Shown: positions 37,001 through 48,860, counted from the stretch's first letter. The stretch is DNA of 64,000 bases from Mytilus californianus (GCF_021869535.1 NW_026262690.1:14285001-14349000), one strand, 5' to 3'. The notes: generated from the sequence alone by a model not told the origin. Translations and numbers: made by a program.

Positions 37001-38747
37001 GATGGAATATTTTAAGAAGTTAAAATAACTAATAACCACATATAGCATGCACAAACTTTTGAACTCATAAAGCATTTATCCAGAAGTGTGTCGTTGAGGC
37101 TTTAAAAGTAAAATAAGGTTATTCTGTGTTATTTAAACACAACAACTCTGTTACGATGACTCATTACAAAGATCGTTCACTTGGCCTATGTAATTGGTTT
37201 TCTTGGTGTCTGCCCTTCGTTTGACTTTGTTTTCTACGTTTTAAGGACAATATGGTCGAATGTAGGAGGTGCATCTGACTTTATCGTCACTATAAGATTA
37301 ATAACCAGGGCGTCTTTCAGCGATTTGACCAGATGTTATTGAAAAACATGATAAATACAAAGTATCCAATTTCATTTAACGACGTATTGGTGTAAATAAA
37401 GAGATCCAAATTTATGCCTTACACAGCTTAAATAGTGTATTAGAATAAAATGTATAACAAAAATACCGAACTCCAATCTAAATTCAAAAAAGGGAAGTCA
37501 ATTTATACTGACAAAATCAAACATTATTAACCAACGAGAAACGAATCTTATAGTAAGAGAAAGATTTGTTTTTCACCCATGTAATTGTTCTGTGCCTTTT
37601 TACCCTCATCTAATCAATGTATTATATAGTTTAGCTGCTTACTATCATTTGTGTATAAATAAGTTACATACAAAACATTTTAAATTATGAATCTATATAA
37701 AACTTTTAACGACTTTGAATCAAATGTAAACTATCCCAATATGACTACCTGGTCATCTTTTAACTTTTATAATATAGAATTTCATTTATATTGTTTAATT
37801 TCTACTGAAAAACCGCATCTATTCGAAAACGATGATGAAATAAGTAACCAACGTAAACGGATATGAAAAGGGAGCACAATATTGATATGGCGTAAGAAGA
37901 TGCAGATAAAAAAAAGGACGAAAGATAAATACTCCAAAATCTTAAACAAAGTATGGACAATCGTTGATATGAATATTGTCTGTGTTGTTTCGCATTTTCG
38001 TTTTTCCCCTTTGAACAGGGTGTTGTCGGACAATATGATATTCGACTTATTTTTTCAATCGCCACTTCGGAATTTCCCCGCTTTGACACACCTACATTAG
38101 AATGGGAAATTCTCAAATGTATCCTTCCAATTTTTTGAAAATAAGAGTTATAGGTAATAGATGTAAAACAATATAAAGAATTTTTATTTTTAATTCTTCC
38201 TTTGAGTGGCTTATTGACATTAATTGGACTAACTAAAATATCGTTGGATGACATTCAAGTATAAATTGTATATACATACCGCTTGGTTCTCCATATCTTC
38301 GTCCGTAAGACTCTGCAACTACCACTGAAACGCAATAGATACATGTAGAATAAATATGAACAGAAGGAAGAATTGTTAAAGAGCATCCTATGCAGTTAAC
38401 TTAAAATGACGACCTTAGCAATAGACATGTTATGAAACCATATATCAACCACTAAAACTACATGCTAAAAATATTCATCACTACAATAGTTACTCAATTG
38501 AATCGACGAATTACTGGAAAACACAATATTTTGGTTTGAAGACGATCATTTTCGAATGTTTATTCAAATTTTAAATCCAATATATATTACAGACAAGAAA
38601 ACAGATCTGCATACCACTATCGTTATTGGTATAAAATACTGTCACAATAGTAATGCTAAATAAATACACATGCGAGAGCATGACAGGGAAATATAGTATA
38701 CCTAGCACCGCAGTAATTAGGAGGATGGTGAACAATCCCCGCTTCAT
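27605..38747 (-). CDS. mfp-4: Gene A: byssal foot protein 4 (mfp-4), 5 coding exons, 810 aa
   Basis: Join of exons 38747-38702, 38324-38280, 36167-34836, 33579-33454 and 28488-27605. All introns are GT-AG and phase 1, and the total of 2433 nt gives 810 aa plus TGA. Product: signal peptide (about residues 1-21, MKRGLFTILLITAVL then VVVAES); a short YGRRYGEPSG mature N-terminus; about 39 His-rich decapeptides such as HVHTHRVLHK and HVHKHRVLHK (roughly 52-445); a VNLRIRHGIIYFGGN motif; a two-Cys YRL...W..C...CF segment (475-516); about 16 Asp/His hendecapeptides such as DDHVNDIAQTA; then a charged QHK/EKE coil and SYNEKV tail repeats. This dual-repeat layout matches fp-4 known from Mytilus californianus, a secreted byssal protein whose His-rich domain binds metal at the joint between collagenous thread and plaque. 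The mature chain has only two cysteines. Identification is very secure; the exact signal cleavage site is inferred. Confidence 0.94.
29545..30120 (+). repeat. Repeat D4, two tandem copies
   Basis: Copy 1 includes CGTCACTGATGAGTTGTTTG, AGACGAAACGTGCGTCTGGC and GGTCGATGCCACTGATGGTG. From about 29890 a second, shorter copy restarts with AAAACTTTAAATTGTTC and reaches CGTCACTTGTAAACATAACA. Confidence 0.7.
30590..30780 (+). repeat. Dispersed repeat D2 copy
   Basis: Contains CAGGATCTACTTACCCTTCC, TGCACCTGAGATCACCCCTG and GGCGTTGTCAGTTTATTTTC, the D2 consensus segments. Confidence 0.7.
33454..33579 (-). CDS. mfp-4: mfp-4 exon 4 (two-cysteine YRL/CF module)
   Basis: A 126-nt phase 1-1 exon, acceptor TATTTAG, donor GTATAC. 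It encodes YRLSGGRRRF, then TLWQECLESYGDSNECF and VQLGNQHLFTVIQ. The two cysteines here are the only ones in the mature mfp-4 chain and can form one disulfide. Homologous exons lie at 4037-3912 (gene B, same length) and 49821-49693 (gene C). Confidence 0.9.
33580..34835 (-). other. mfp-4 intron 3
   Basis: 1.26 kb AT-rich intron. No coding or repeat structure recognised. Confidence 0.6.
34836..36167 (-). CDS. mfp-4: mfp-4 exon 3 (histidine-rich decapeptide array)
   Basis: A 1332-nt phase 1-1 exon. It starts GYANIGHRRYYERAISF, runs through about 39 decapeptides with His at positions 1, 3, 5 and 9, and ends VNLRIRHGIIYFGGN before the donor GTAAGT. The tenth residue alternates R/G in the first third, follows a K/K/G triplet in the middle and is mostly K, S or R at the end, so the array is built from 60-bp and 90-bp higher-order units. 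The His-rich decapeptides are the metal-binding part of fp-4. Confidence 0.94.
36168..38279 (-). other. mfp-4 intron 2
   Basis: 2.1 kb intron. A short (AT)n lies at the 3' splice end (36174-36192), with a D2 copy at 36385-36545 and a D3 piece at 37440-37540. A 150-codon minus-strand frame at 37802-38254 overlaps this intron but has no family support. Confidence 0.6.
36385..36545 (+). repeat. Dispersed repeat D2 fragment
   Basis: Contains TCAGTCTTTAGTTTCATATG and GGCGTTGTCAGTTTATCTCG, matching D2. Confidence 0.6.
38280..38324 (-). CDS. mfp-4: mfp-4 exon 2 (end of signal peptide, mature N-terminus)
   Basis: A 45-nt phase 1-1 exon between a TTTCAG acceptor and a GTATGT donor, encoding VVVAESYGRRYGEPS. 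Signal cleavage is probably just before the YGRR stretch. It has exactly the length of gene B exon 2, which encodes VVVAESYGRRHGGGG. Confidence 0.88.
38702..38747 (-). CDS. mfp-4: mfp-4 exon 1 (start codon and most of signal peptide)
   Basis: The ATG at 38747 opens MKRGLFTILLITAVL, a typical hydrophobic signal core. The exon is 46 nt and ends in phase 1 before the donor GTATAC. The same 46-nt exon, with one residue different, starts gene B at 9841. A TATA box lies 104 nt upstream of the ATG in both genes, which supports this start. Confidence 0.9.
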
Positions 38748-38850
38748 GATGACAGATTTCTTTAAAATGCTCCTGAAAGATTTCTGTTTGACTTGTTATG
38801 TTGTAATAATAATAATGAAGCGCCCTCCCAGAAAATACTGATTAAGCGAG

Positions 38851-38857
38851 TTATATA
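38851..38857 (-). promoter_or_regulatory. TATA box of mfp-4
   Basis: TATATAA on the minus strand, 104 nt upstream of the ATG. Gene B has the same heptamer at the same distance from its own ATG, flanked by conserved blocks. Confidence 0.7.
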
Positions 38858-38864
38858 GTACATG

Positions 38865-39010
38865 GTGTCACGCAAGATGTTACCGGTATATACATGTTAT
38901 AGTACACATTTAAAGTTTGTCTACTGAAATAAAACCATGTTTTTCTATTGAAATCTCTCTATATGTTTGTCATGAGCAGTATAACAATTCTTATCTTCGT
39001 GTAATCCATT
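38865..39010 (-). promoter_or_regulatory. Conserved proximal promoter of mfp-4, shared with gene B
   Basis: Three blocks written on the plus strand, GTGTCACGCAAGATGTTAC (38865-38883), ATGTTATAGTACACATTT (38894-38911) and ATCTTCGTGTAATCCATT (38993-39010), recur upstream of gene B at 9959, 9988 and 10088. Offsets between blocks are 29 and 99 nt here against 29 and 100 nt there. Because the surrounding DNA has diverged, these are good candidates for shared foot-gland control elements. Confidence 0.65.
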
Positions 39011-39129
39011 TGCAACATATATGATCACATACAAACTCAAAGAAAAACAATGTTAGTGACCAGCGGATCGTACAAATAGTTCACATATACCCTGCGTAAT
39101 ATTTATCAATATCAATGCATATGTATAAA

Positions 39130-39270
39130 AATAAGAAGATGTGGTATGCATGGTATGATTGCCAATGAGACAACTCTCCACTAGAGACCAAATGACATAG
39201 AAGTTGACAACTATAGGTCACTGTATGGCCTTCAACAATAATCCAAAACCATACCGCACAGATTTGTTTT
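39130..39270 (+). repeat. Dispersed repeat D1 fragment
   Basis: Contains GGTATGATTGCCAATGAGAC and AACTCTCCACTAGAGACCAA, the 5' part of D1. It lies just upstream of the mfp-4 promoter blocks. Confidence 0.75.
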
Positions 39271-39299
39271 TGGAATCAAGGTCTAAAAAAAATCTTAAA

Positions 39300-42200
39300 T
39301 TCTGCAATATGAACCGTTGTAAAAGTAATTAATCCGGTACATTTTTGTGATTTGTTAGAGGTAAAAGTAGTTGACCGTTGTTCAAATCTGCTAAATTAAT
39401 TTCTCAAATTCGAAAATGTAATTGCTTGTACTCCAAAAAGAGTGGAAAAGGTAACGTTGACATTTTACTGTACCAGATGCGACAGTGATGTAACAGCACA
39501 ACATAAGAACAAACTGACAAACTGTAAAAAACAGTTTGATATTAGCTCTAATTGGATTGATACCAATTGCGTCACAAGGGGAGATAAATCTTGCTATACA
39601 TGTATCAGTAGTCCTCAGATTCAATAGTCACATCTTTTTAACTATTACATAACCGTTTGCAATGTCAGATTTATCAAACCAATATGTACGATTAGTCCAG
39701 TAATACTAAGTCACATTTTCGGGCATTTTATTGTTGGTTATTTTGTACAGAGTAAAAGGCCAGCTACTGAACATTCTGAAAGATAAAAAAAACTTAACTG
39801 AAGCGATGTAGTTGGGCATTAAAAAAAAATATTAATAAATAATATGTTAAAATGTTGACTGTAAAGACTGATTTTATTGTGTCTCTTTTTTTCTTTATTT
39901 TATTTTCATTTGTTAGTATTTATTGCTTTTTATTATCTTTTCAATATTAGTTGAAAAACACATGCGCATTCAAGTTCATACACACCAGCAACAAACGTTT
40001 AATTCACAGCCAAAAACAAAGGAAATAAAATACCCCACATCTCATTTTATTCATACGATGCATAAAGAAATAACAAAGAAATAAAAAAACACACCCAAGC
40101 AATACCTTATTTATTTCAAAATACAACTTTGCTCCAAAATATATCTGTACACAAACTTTATTACTGGAACAGACAAGAATGACTTCTAAGGGGTATAACA
40201 CAAATCACCGTTCACAGTCGTTTTTGTTCTCTGTGTTTTATATTTTTCATATATTACATCTTTATACGCAAACCGTTGATAAATAGAAATCATTAAGTAA
40301 CTATGGTTCAAACTTCGTCGGGCAAAGTTGACCTTGTGTGAATTTGGCTATTTTATTAAGTCCCTTTGGTCATATACAGTTTCTCAGATGTTTATACATC
40401 CTTGGCTTTCAATATATTTGGTTTTAGGGTTTCAAATGAAGGAACATCCAAAAACGTTTTGTTCCGTCTTTAGTCGTTGTCTTAAAGGAGACATGACACG
40501 ATTGTTTTGTTCAATTTTGCTGGTCAAAACCTGTTAAATCGGCATTTTTCTGGTCAAAGAATCCAGCGCTTGTCATTAAGAATGATTTTTAATTAGATAA
40601 CGATCACATGATCGTGCTTACGTCAGTGGTTACAAGCTGGGAAAATGTCTCTAACTGGACGATGTCGATACACTATGGACGGTATTGACAACACTTTTCC
40701 CAATTACTGACAAACTATAAAGACATTGTGTGTGAAAAATAACAAAGACAAGGATATTAATTCTTCATGCGAAGATTTCAAAAACGACGATTTTTCAGAC
40801 AAGACCGATCGGATTGTTACCATACATATTTGGTTTGTCTGATGAATAAATTTAATAGACCGCTTTCTGCATTTTTTTCATTTAAATAAAACTGCTTTTT
40901 AATCATGATTGAAAATATAAATTTCTAATTATTGATGATCAAAGTGTTCTTTTATCTCTCTGTTACGGTAATGTTATAATTATGTGTGCGCCAGAAGCAG
41001 AAAAAAAAAGCGATAGTAAAAGTCAAATAAGGCGTTCGCAAAGTGTCCGTTTTTATTTATTTATATTTTTTTATTACATAGAGACTTTTAATAGGTATAA
41101 ATTATCACCAAAAGTTATGTTTATATTTTTTTTGGTTGGAAACCATACATCACACTAAGGATTTGTATAGTGAAAAATCCTTTATCACACTATTTCTGCA
41201 TTAGGATATTCAATCAATAATTTTATTACTTTTCCCCTTTTATGTAAACAATTCAATTCAATATTTATTTACGTCTCACCTTATGTATAAAATTACACAA
41301 TACAAAATATTTATTGGAGGCTGCTGTTTTAGTGATTAAATGTTGACACCTATAGCATACTTGACCAGGTGAAAGGTAAGAAGGCACCTGTAGTGTGATT
41401 TAGTCACGTGTTATGTTATTCACCTTTTAAAATCATACATTTCTAAGAAAAAACTATCTTTTGTTGAAATAATTAATATAGTTCTAAAGTATGCTATTCC
41501 ATCCAGACCCTTATAAATCTAACTTCAAATTTAAGGAATTACACAAAGTAAATTCAAATTCACTTATTTCCATCCCTCTCTTCCAAATATCATTTAGCAA
41601 TCAATTTGTTTATTGCTACCATCAAACGCTTGAGTCCAGGAAAATATTCGCAACACATAATGTTCTTGTTCAAAATATTTCTTCTAAAAGGGGTCATTTG
41701 AATAAATGTTAGATTTTCAATCGGACTGAGCAGGAAAATGTTTACATGTAACATACTTCAGTCTTCGAGAACATGAGTTGTGTATTATAGCTGTACTTGG
41801 CTTTGATCTGGCTAACAGTATTTGTGCGTTGCCTCTATTGTTTTAACGTTAGTGGTTTCTCTACTTCGTACCGATCTTTTGCGTTAGACTGGTTTTTATA
41901 GTTCTTATGTACTGCAGTAAGACCACTGTTACACGTTGGGAGGGGGAGAGGGTACCGTAGGCGCTCACAAACATATACCACCGACAGATTTTGAATGTAA
42001 AATTGAGAATGGAAATGGGGAATGTGTCAAAGAGACAGCAACCCGACCATAGAGCAGACCTGTCTTAAATCAGGAGCATATAGATCAGTGGTTGTCGTTG
42101 ATTCATGTCTGTCAATTGTTTTCTGCGGAAATTATTTTGTTATGAATAAGTTAGTTTTCTCGTTAAAATTGTTTCACATTTTCACGTTGAGAACTTTTAT

Positions 42201-43780
42201 AGCCGAATATACAAGTATGGGGTTTTCTCATTATTGGAGGCCGTACGATAAACGACACTTTCTTCATTTATTATAAAGTTTCCATTTTAATAAGAAATGT
42301 TTTTCAACATCTGAATCTTTACCAACTAAATAGTTGTCAATAATTATATCCGATGTTCAAACTGAGAATGGAAATAGGGAATGTGTCAGAAAAAGAATGC
42401 AAAAGACTTATGATTCACATTCTCGTATCATTTCCTTGTTTGCTTTTTATGCTTTTTGTCTACCAATTTCTTATGAAGTTATAGACTTGCAAGCATACAA
42501 GAATATTACTTTTCCATACCTGAAGTCAATTAAAAAATGCATCTGTTATAAACCTTTTTATATCTGCATATTCTTAAAAGCAAAAAAAATAAGATCTATA
42601 TACAGGTTGTCTATTAGTTATCATTACGGGTTAGGGTATTTAATTGGTGGTGCATAGGGTATTGTATGGTCGTACTACAGGTATTCATTAAACATACGAT
42701 CAGGTAGTTGTACCTGTATTACTGTACACAACAATAATATATTTCAATCTCACCTGTGCCCTCGGCAAAACCAACATCCAGGATGTACACAAAGAGCTTA
42801 TGAAGTAATATTGCGTAATAACTATATGTCTTATCAATCCCCCATGTGGAGTGACACCTGAAGTTTGCAACTGCAAACGAGACCTGAAATTGCGAAACTC
42901 AATCATCTGTACCGTACACCTGTGACCTATAATGAACTCATGGCATGGCACCCGAGACCCCAACTCTTGATTCCTTATGAAAGTGGGCGGAAAGAAGTGT
43001 AGTTTGGGCTTGTTAAAAAGTCCCATCTTTACACCTTCTAAGTCTGCGTGTCATTCGAAAAAACAGAAAATATCGTGTCATTAATCTTTTTAATTATATT
43101 GTTGAATCCATCGGCATCACACATAATCATTGTTTATCACTGTCATGCGTTTTGTTGGATAATAATCGAAACTAAATTTGTGCTGTACCCATATGTCAAT
43201 ATGAATGAATGTAACCACTGACGTAGAAGCCACGTTCTGAGTGACTTCCTGGATGGAAATTTGCATATTTGACAGGTCGATAAACGTTGCATCAAAATCT
43301 CATTAAAATACATATTTTACCAAATAGTTGACACTTATATTGCTATCGATGTATTTTTGGGGAAAGTTAAGTATAAATAAACATTTTGAAACACAAATTG
43401 AAAATCGTGTCATGTCTCCTTTAATAAACGGAAACGATTTCACCGTTAATCAGAATACGTTATTAGTTTTAGCTTGCATTTTATTAGAAAAATTTAACGT
43501 TTTGACATTGATATATATTTCTTTCTCCTTTATGAATCATTTTTATAGTTAAAGGGGTATTAGTAACGAATTAGACATAAAATCAAAATACGATTTGTTT
43601 GTTTTTTTTGTTTTTTTTGTTTTTTTTGCTTCAAATATTATAATCGCGGAGTACATGATTTCCTTATAAGCAGCCGGTTTAGCTCAATTTCGCCAAAACA
43701 AACTTAATTTAAGTCTTTGATACATGATTTTTTTTATTAGCTGTTATTGGCTTTGAACTGCCTTTCAGTAACTGCGAGTA
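39300..43780. other. Intergenic region between genes C and A
   Basis: AT-rich with small D1 pieces near 42005-42060 and 42365 (GAGAATGGAAATGGGGAATG and GAGAATGGAAATAGGGAATG). No gene recognised. Confidence 0.5.
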
Positions 43781-43839
43781 ATCTCAGATCTATACTTTGT
43801 GTCTTTTGTGTGTTTGCTAGTTGTTTTTGCTATATATCG

Positions 43840-44360
43840 ATTTGATGAGTTAGGCCCTTTTCAACTGATTTTTATAGTTTGTTCTTATATTGTGCTGTTC
43901 CTCCCCTGTCTCGGATTTGGGTAGGCTGGGCGGCCGCAAACATGTAATACCACGCCATAGTCTACATGTACCTGTCAGGCGCCTGTGATTGAGTGGTTGT
44001 TGTTTGTTGCTGTTTATCATATTTGCTTTTCGTTTATTGTTTTGTACAGTTAATTCTTGTGTTGTTCTGTTGGACCACTGTCTAGGGTCTACGGGAATAG
44101 TTGGGCGCTCGTAACCCCGCCACATACTGCATGTGCCTGTCCAAATTTTAGGAATCTGTAACTGAGTGGATGTCGTTTGTTGTATATCATATTTGTGTGT
44201 TTTTCGTTTTGTTGTTGTATTTACATAAATCTGTGGTGTTGGTTTTGCTCATTTTTGAAGTCCGTACCGTAAACCTATAGTTATTTACAGTAATTTCTAC
44301 TTCAGTTGGTGTCTGGTGGAGTGTTGTCTCATTGGCAAAAGATACCACATGTGTGATGAT
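43840..44360 (-). repeat. Dispersed repeat D1 copy, with an internal tandem repeat
   Basis: Inverted D1 ending GTCTCATTGGCAAAAGATAC. Two successive modules (from about 43880 and 44050) each contain an ACCACGCC/ACCCCGCCAC-like and CATGTACCTGTC/CATGTGCCTGTC-like segment. Confidence 0.65.
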
Positions 44361-45129
44361 GTATTTTTGGCTTGGCATCATAGCCCAGTACGAAGTGGTT
44401 CGGTACTAAAATGATTTATACCATACCTTTATTTCTAATTTTTCGTTTAGAAACTAAAGGTTCTGAATTCCGCAGGCAAAATAGACCTATATTGACCTGA
44501 AAATCACTTTTCTTTGAAGTGAGTTAACCAAAAGGGCCGAAATACCGTAAGCCTAAATGCAAAAATGGGAAACCTAACTTCAAAATACTGATGGATTCTG
44601 TGAAGATTATATCAGGCAATAGGTTAAATGCGAAAAAGAAGACTTCTATACTATTTTCCAAATAAGTTAAGGCTGTGAGATCGTTAATACAAATTAGAAT
44701 TTAAAAACTTGATGGGTCTATGCACACTCATGTTACATCTTTTTTAATAGAAAAGACCCAAACGTTGATAGACACCTATTTTAACTCTATGACAAATATG
44801 TTGTGTTCCCGCAGATAAAACCCCAAAAAAAACATTGTATTCGTGTATAAATTACCTTTCATAATCTCGTGCAAAAGGGTATTGACAATTTACTTGGACC
44901 TCGACATATACGCCAACGATATATACCAGGGGACACCCTGAACAATCATAGGTATGTTCTGTGTTCCTTTGGAATTTCAACCAAAGAGAAAGAATTTGAT
45001 CCTCCTTTACTAACTTGGATACCGAAATAAAACAATTGTCCTTACATACAACGTTATATTGGTGGGGTTGCAAAGTCCCCCACGAAACCTCTTTCAAAAA
45101 TGTAAGCATCAATTATATCAGCAATCAAA

Positions 45130-46640
45130 GTCGGGCTTCAGAGTAAGAGTGTAACTACATACTCTAGGGGAGGTGTGAATCAGATGTGGAGACTTATATG
45201 GAAAGATCTGTTAGAGTACATCCTATTTATCTATCATCTTGCAATGGTATAAAACATTTGAATTGTCTAACCTTTACACTAGTATACATCATATAAACTT
45301 AAAAGACAGGTTGAACTTTGTTAGGGATGTATCATACTTTGTAAGAAAAATAAATCTGATTAAACAAATAAATTCTCTGAAACGTACTTTATCAAGATGC
45401 TTGATAATTTTTTTTATTGACAATATGTTTTTTACACAGGCGTTTGTGGAGTGGATATCCCCTTCTTTTTATTTGTGTGTTTATATTTTATTTAAAAATA
45501 TTTTTTTCATATTTCAACTTATATTACCTTAGTTTTACTTATCTAAGGTGTTCAAAGTCTTTTCAATGCGATTTAACAATATTAATAAAAAAAAAAATAC
45601 CCTCTATCCTTTTCTTTCACAGGGAATTTTATTTTTACTAATATTGTTTAATCGCATTGAAAAGACTTTGAACACCTTGAATAAGCAAAACTAAGTTAAT
45701 ATAAGTTGAAATATGAAAAAATATTTTCAAATAAAATATAAACATACAAATAAAAAAGGGGGGATCAACTCCACAAACGCCTGTGGTTTTTAACAAACAA
45801 TCAGCATTTCTCTGTGCCTCTCTTCTGTCCGACTTGTTCCTTTATTTGTATGGAACATATATCAATCATACAGGAGTTTCGCAGAAATGATGAAAAGAAG
45901 CTTGCATTATCCTTTAACTTCACGTTCCGCTATATAGATGATGTCCTCTCACTATATATATAATCCACTGTTTGGTGAGTATGTTGAATGCATCTATCCT
46001 ATCGAACTTGAAACGAGGAATATCACAGATAGAGTTAAGTCTACCACATAGCATGACTTATATCTGACAATTGGGTTCACTTGTGAAAAAACGTTACGAC
46101 AAAAGGGATGGATTTATATTCCGATTGTATTCAGCATGAAGGCAGACTTTTTTACTTATAAACAATCTTATATATTCTGATATCTATTTTAGGCCTTATA
46201 CTCAGCTTCTGGTTTACTTTGTCACCATATTCTTCATTAAGGTACTTATGATTACTAACATATGCTGAAATGTCATTTAATTGATAATTCTAGTGTAATT
46301 GAGATCAGTGATTGAATGACTGACGAATAATTCAGCTAAACTGATAACATGGTAAAAAACTATATAAAAGTATTAAACATTCAAGCAGCGTCTGCATATG
46401 GAGTATCTATCTCACAGTTGATACGATATTCCAAGGCTTGTATTTCCTATCATGATTTCCTTGACAGAGGGTTGATGCTCACAAGGAAGTTATTAAACCA
46501 AGAGTTCTAAGTTGTGAAGTTGAGGTCATCCCTTCGAAAATTTTACGGACGCCATTATGAGTTGGTTGACCGTTATGGAACATCTGTTTCAATCGTCGTA
46601 AATATAATCAAAGTACTGAAAAACTGAACATCGGATGACC
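45130..46640 (+). mobile_element. Decayed RT element, interrupted by a large hairpin
   Basis: Broken plus-strand frames give MWRLIWKDLLEYI, KTFELSNLYTSIHHINLKDR, LSDLFLYLYGTYI, LALSFNFTFRYIDDVLSL (the YIDD catalytic motif), AYGVSISQLIRYSKACISYH, DFLDRGLMLTRKLLNQ and LRKFYGRHYELVDRYG. Order and spacing are those of one RT domain. Many stops and frameshifts make it a pseudogene. The family is probably Penelope-like but could be another non-LTR type. Confidence 0.75.
45427..45795. repeat. Large inverted repeat, arms about 150 nt, loop about 55 nt
   Basis: Left arm about 45435-45584 and right arm about 45639-45785 are near-perfect reverse complements, for example AGTCTTTTCAATGCGATTTA against TAATCGCATTGAAAAGACT, and ACAGGCGTTTGTGGAGT against ACTCCACAAACGCCTGT. 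It sits inside the RT relic. Confidence 0.85.
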
Positions 46641-47189
46641 GCAAGTTCTGGTGGATGGTCTCAGAAAAAAAACCATATCTCTATACCTGAAAGTTAGGTT
46701 ACGGTACATAGATATATATCATTTTTTCTGAGACAAGTTCCAGTGTGGATGATGAACAAATGACAGGGAACTCAACCTCACCGTAATAATTATTGTATTG
46801 TAGTGATATAATCATTTGTTATCAGTATAATCTGGTTTGTTGTTATATATTATATTAATAACTGTATTACAGTTATATATAGCAGATCATCTCTCGAGAT
46901 ATTCTTCCGCATGCGTTAACACAAATTTTCGGTATTCATGATTTCTTACTGATATAAATATTTTTCACGACAAAACATTTTCATATCATTTACTATGTTC
47001 TTAAAAATATTTTCATGAGTATTCATTGAAGAAATGAATTTATAACCAGCGATAAGTAATGTTATTCTGCACTCGATAATATCCGCGTATTTATACGAAA
47101 TACGTTCGGTTATCAGTTAAAAGCGCAAGAAATTTCTGCGGCAACATAACACCGGTATGACCTCTCAAGGTCACATCCGATTTAAAAAT

Positions 47190-47520
47190 TAAGAGATGCG
47201 GTATGATTGCCAATGAGACAACTATCCACCAAAGTTCAAATGAAGTGGATGTAAGCAATTATAGGCAACCGTACAGCCTTCAAAAATCAGAAAAACCCAA
47301 TCCGTATAGTAGGCTATAAATAGCCCGACATAAAATATGAAATAATTAAATTGAGAAAACCAACGGCCTAATTTAAAACAAAACAAATTTCGGAAAACAA
47401 ATATGACAGACATGAACCAACAACCACTGAACTACAGGCTCCTGACTTGAGACAGGCACATAAAAAATGTGGTGGGGTTAAACATTGTTTGTGAGCGCTC
47501 AACCCTCCCCTAACCTAACC
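47190..47520 (+). repeat. Dispersed repeat D1 copy
   Basis: Opens GCGGTATGATTGCCAATGAG and continues through CTCCTGACTTGAGACAGGCA to GCTCAACCCTCCCCTAACCT. Confidence 0.75.
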
Positions 47521-47564
47521 TAAACACAATTCCGTCCTCATTTTCCCCGACTGTGACCTACCAA

Positions 47565-47800
47565 ATTAGACTTATCACCGGATTTGTACTTGCATGAGCA
47601 ACACGACAGATGCCATACGCGGAGCAGGTATTCTTACCCTTCCGGAACCCCATGAGATAACCCCCAGTTTTTGGTGGGATTCGTATTGTTCAGTCAAGTT
47701 TTCTATGTTGTGTTTTGTGTGCCGTTGTTTATCTTTTGGTATTTTTTTTTCTTTTTTTTTTTTTGCCCTTTGGTATACTTTGCCTCTCTTTTGAGTAGAT
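47565..47800 (+). repeat. Dispersed repeat D2 copy
   Basis: GACTTATCACCGGATTTGTA, ACACGACAGATGCCATACGC and TTACCCTTCCGGAACCCCAT match the D2 consensus. A poly(T) at about 47744-47764 interrupts it. Confidence 0.75.
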
Positions 47801-48199
47801 GTGCAGTGTAAATTGTACAACTGCAATTTGTTATATTGCTTCGTCCTTCGCATCTACGTGTGAGGTAAGCACTGCTTTGGGTTTGATATTTTTGGCTATC
47901 AATGCTTATTGTGTTGCATATTATATTGTTTTGTTAATGCTTACTTTTAACTGCTTTGTTTTTGCTCAACATTACCTATTAAGTTTGTTTCGTGTATAAT
48001 TTAGTTTTGCATGTGATTATATTTTCAAGACAGTATTGTTTCATGTTTGAATAGTCCAATTACATTATATCAATATATTTGTTTGAGAATAATGAAAAAG
48101 AGGAAAAGGTTAAGAACTTGTATAAAATAGTTGGGTCTTTTATTACAAACAATATATCTTATCATAATAAAACGATCCTAAATCTGAGATGTCTTATTT

Positions 48200-48650
48200 G
48201 TGTTTCTAAGAACGTTTGAATCCACTTGGCTGCAGTCATCTCTTCGACAGTTTTACGGACGGCAGCACGAGTGGGTTGACCCCTATAGAATATCTATGTC
48301 ACTGATGACCACGTATATGTTCTAATTGTCTTAACCTCAATCCCGTTCCGCGTTCTTTTCCTCGATTGTTTCTTCACCAAATGAGACTTATCACTGGATT
48401 TGTACTTACATGAGGAACACGACGGGTGACTCATATGGAGTTGGATCTGCTTACCCTTCCGGAGCATCTGAGTTCAACCCGCATCTATGCTTGAGTTCGT
48501 GTTGCTGAATCTTTAGTTTTCTATGAAGTGGTTTGTGGATTTTTTCGTCTTTTCGTCGTTTTTAGTTTGTTGGCATGGCGTTGTCGGTTTTTTTCTTCGA
48601 CTGCTGAGTTTTGAATGTCCCCGTGGTATCTTCCGCATCTTTTTTTTACA
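48200..48650 (+). mobile_element. RT C-terminal relic followed by D2 tail
   Basis: 48230-48320 resembles the RT end (a LRKFYGRHYELVDRYG-like stretch in broken frame), and from 48380 the D2 motifs GACTTATCACTGGATTTGTA and GGCGTTGTCGGTTTTTTTCT follow. This order supports D2 being the 3' end of the RT element. It lies just downstream of gene C. Confidence 0.6.
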
Positions 48651-48860
48651 TGAGTGACATAAAAAGATTAGGAACAAAGACGGAATATATTTGATTTTAC
48701 ATATTAAGCCTCCTGTTATAAGTTATTGTTTGTGGTACTCCATGGTTATCCTTTTTCACGTAATTTTCATTATTCTTTTCAGATTAAAGCGTAGAAACAA
48801 ACAAGGTGAGCGATTCGTAAAGTTGTGCAGTAAATAGACACGTGGAAATCAGTTGATTGT

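Noticed and set aside
37802-38254. 150-codon minus-strand open frame in mfp-4 intron 2
   Set aside because: It overlaps the intron between two well-supported exons, ends just short of exon 2 and has no family motif.
42700-43026. 108-codon minus-strand open frame
   Set aside because: No recognisable domain, no splice partners, and it lies in repeat-rich intergenic DNA. Probably a transposon remnant or chance.
44852-45112. 86-codon minus-strand frame beside the RT relic
   Set aside because: No match to any family I recognise, and it lies against the start of a plus-strand RT relic. Treated as chance.
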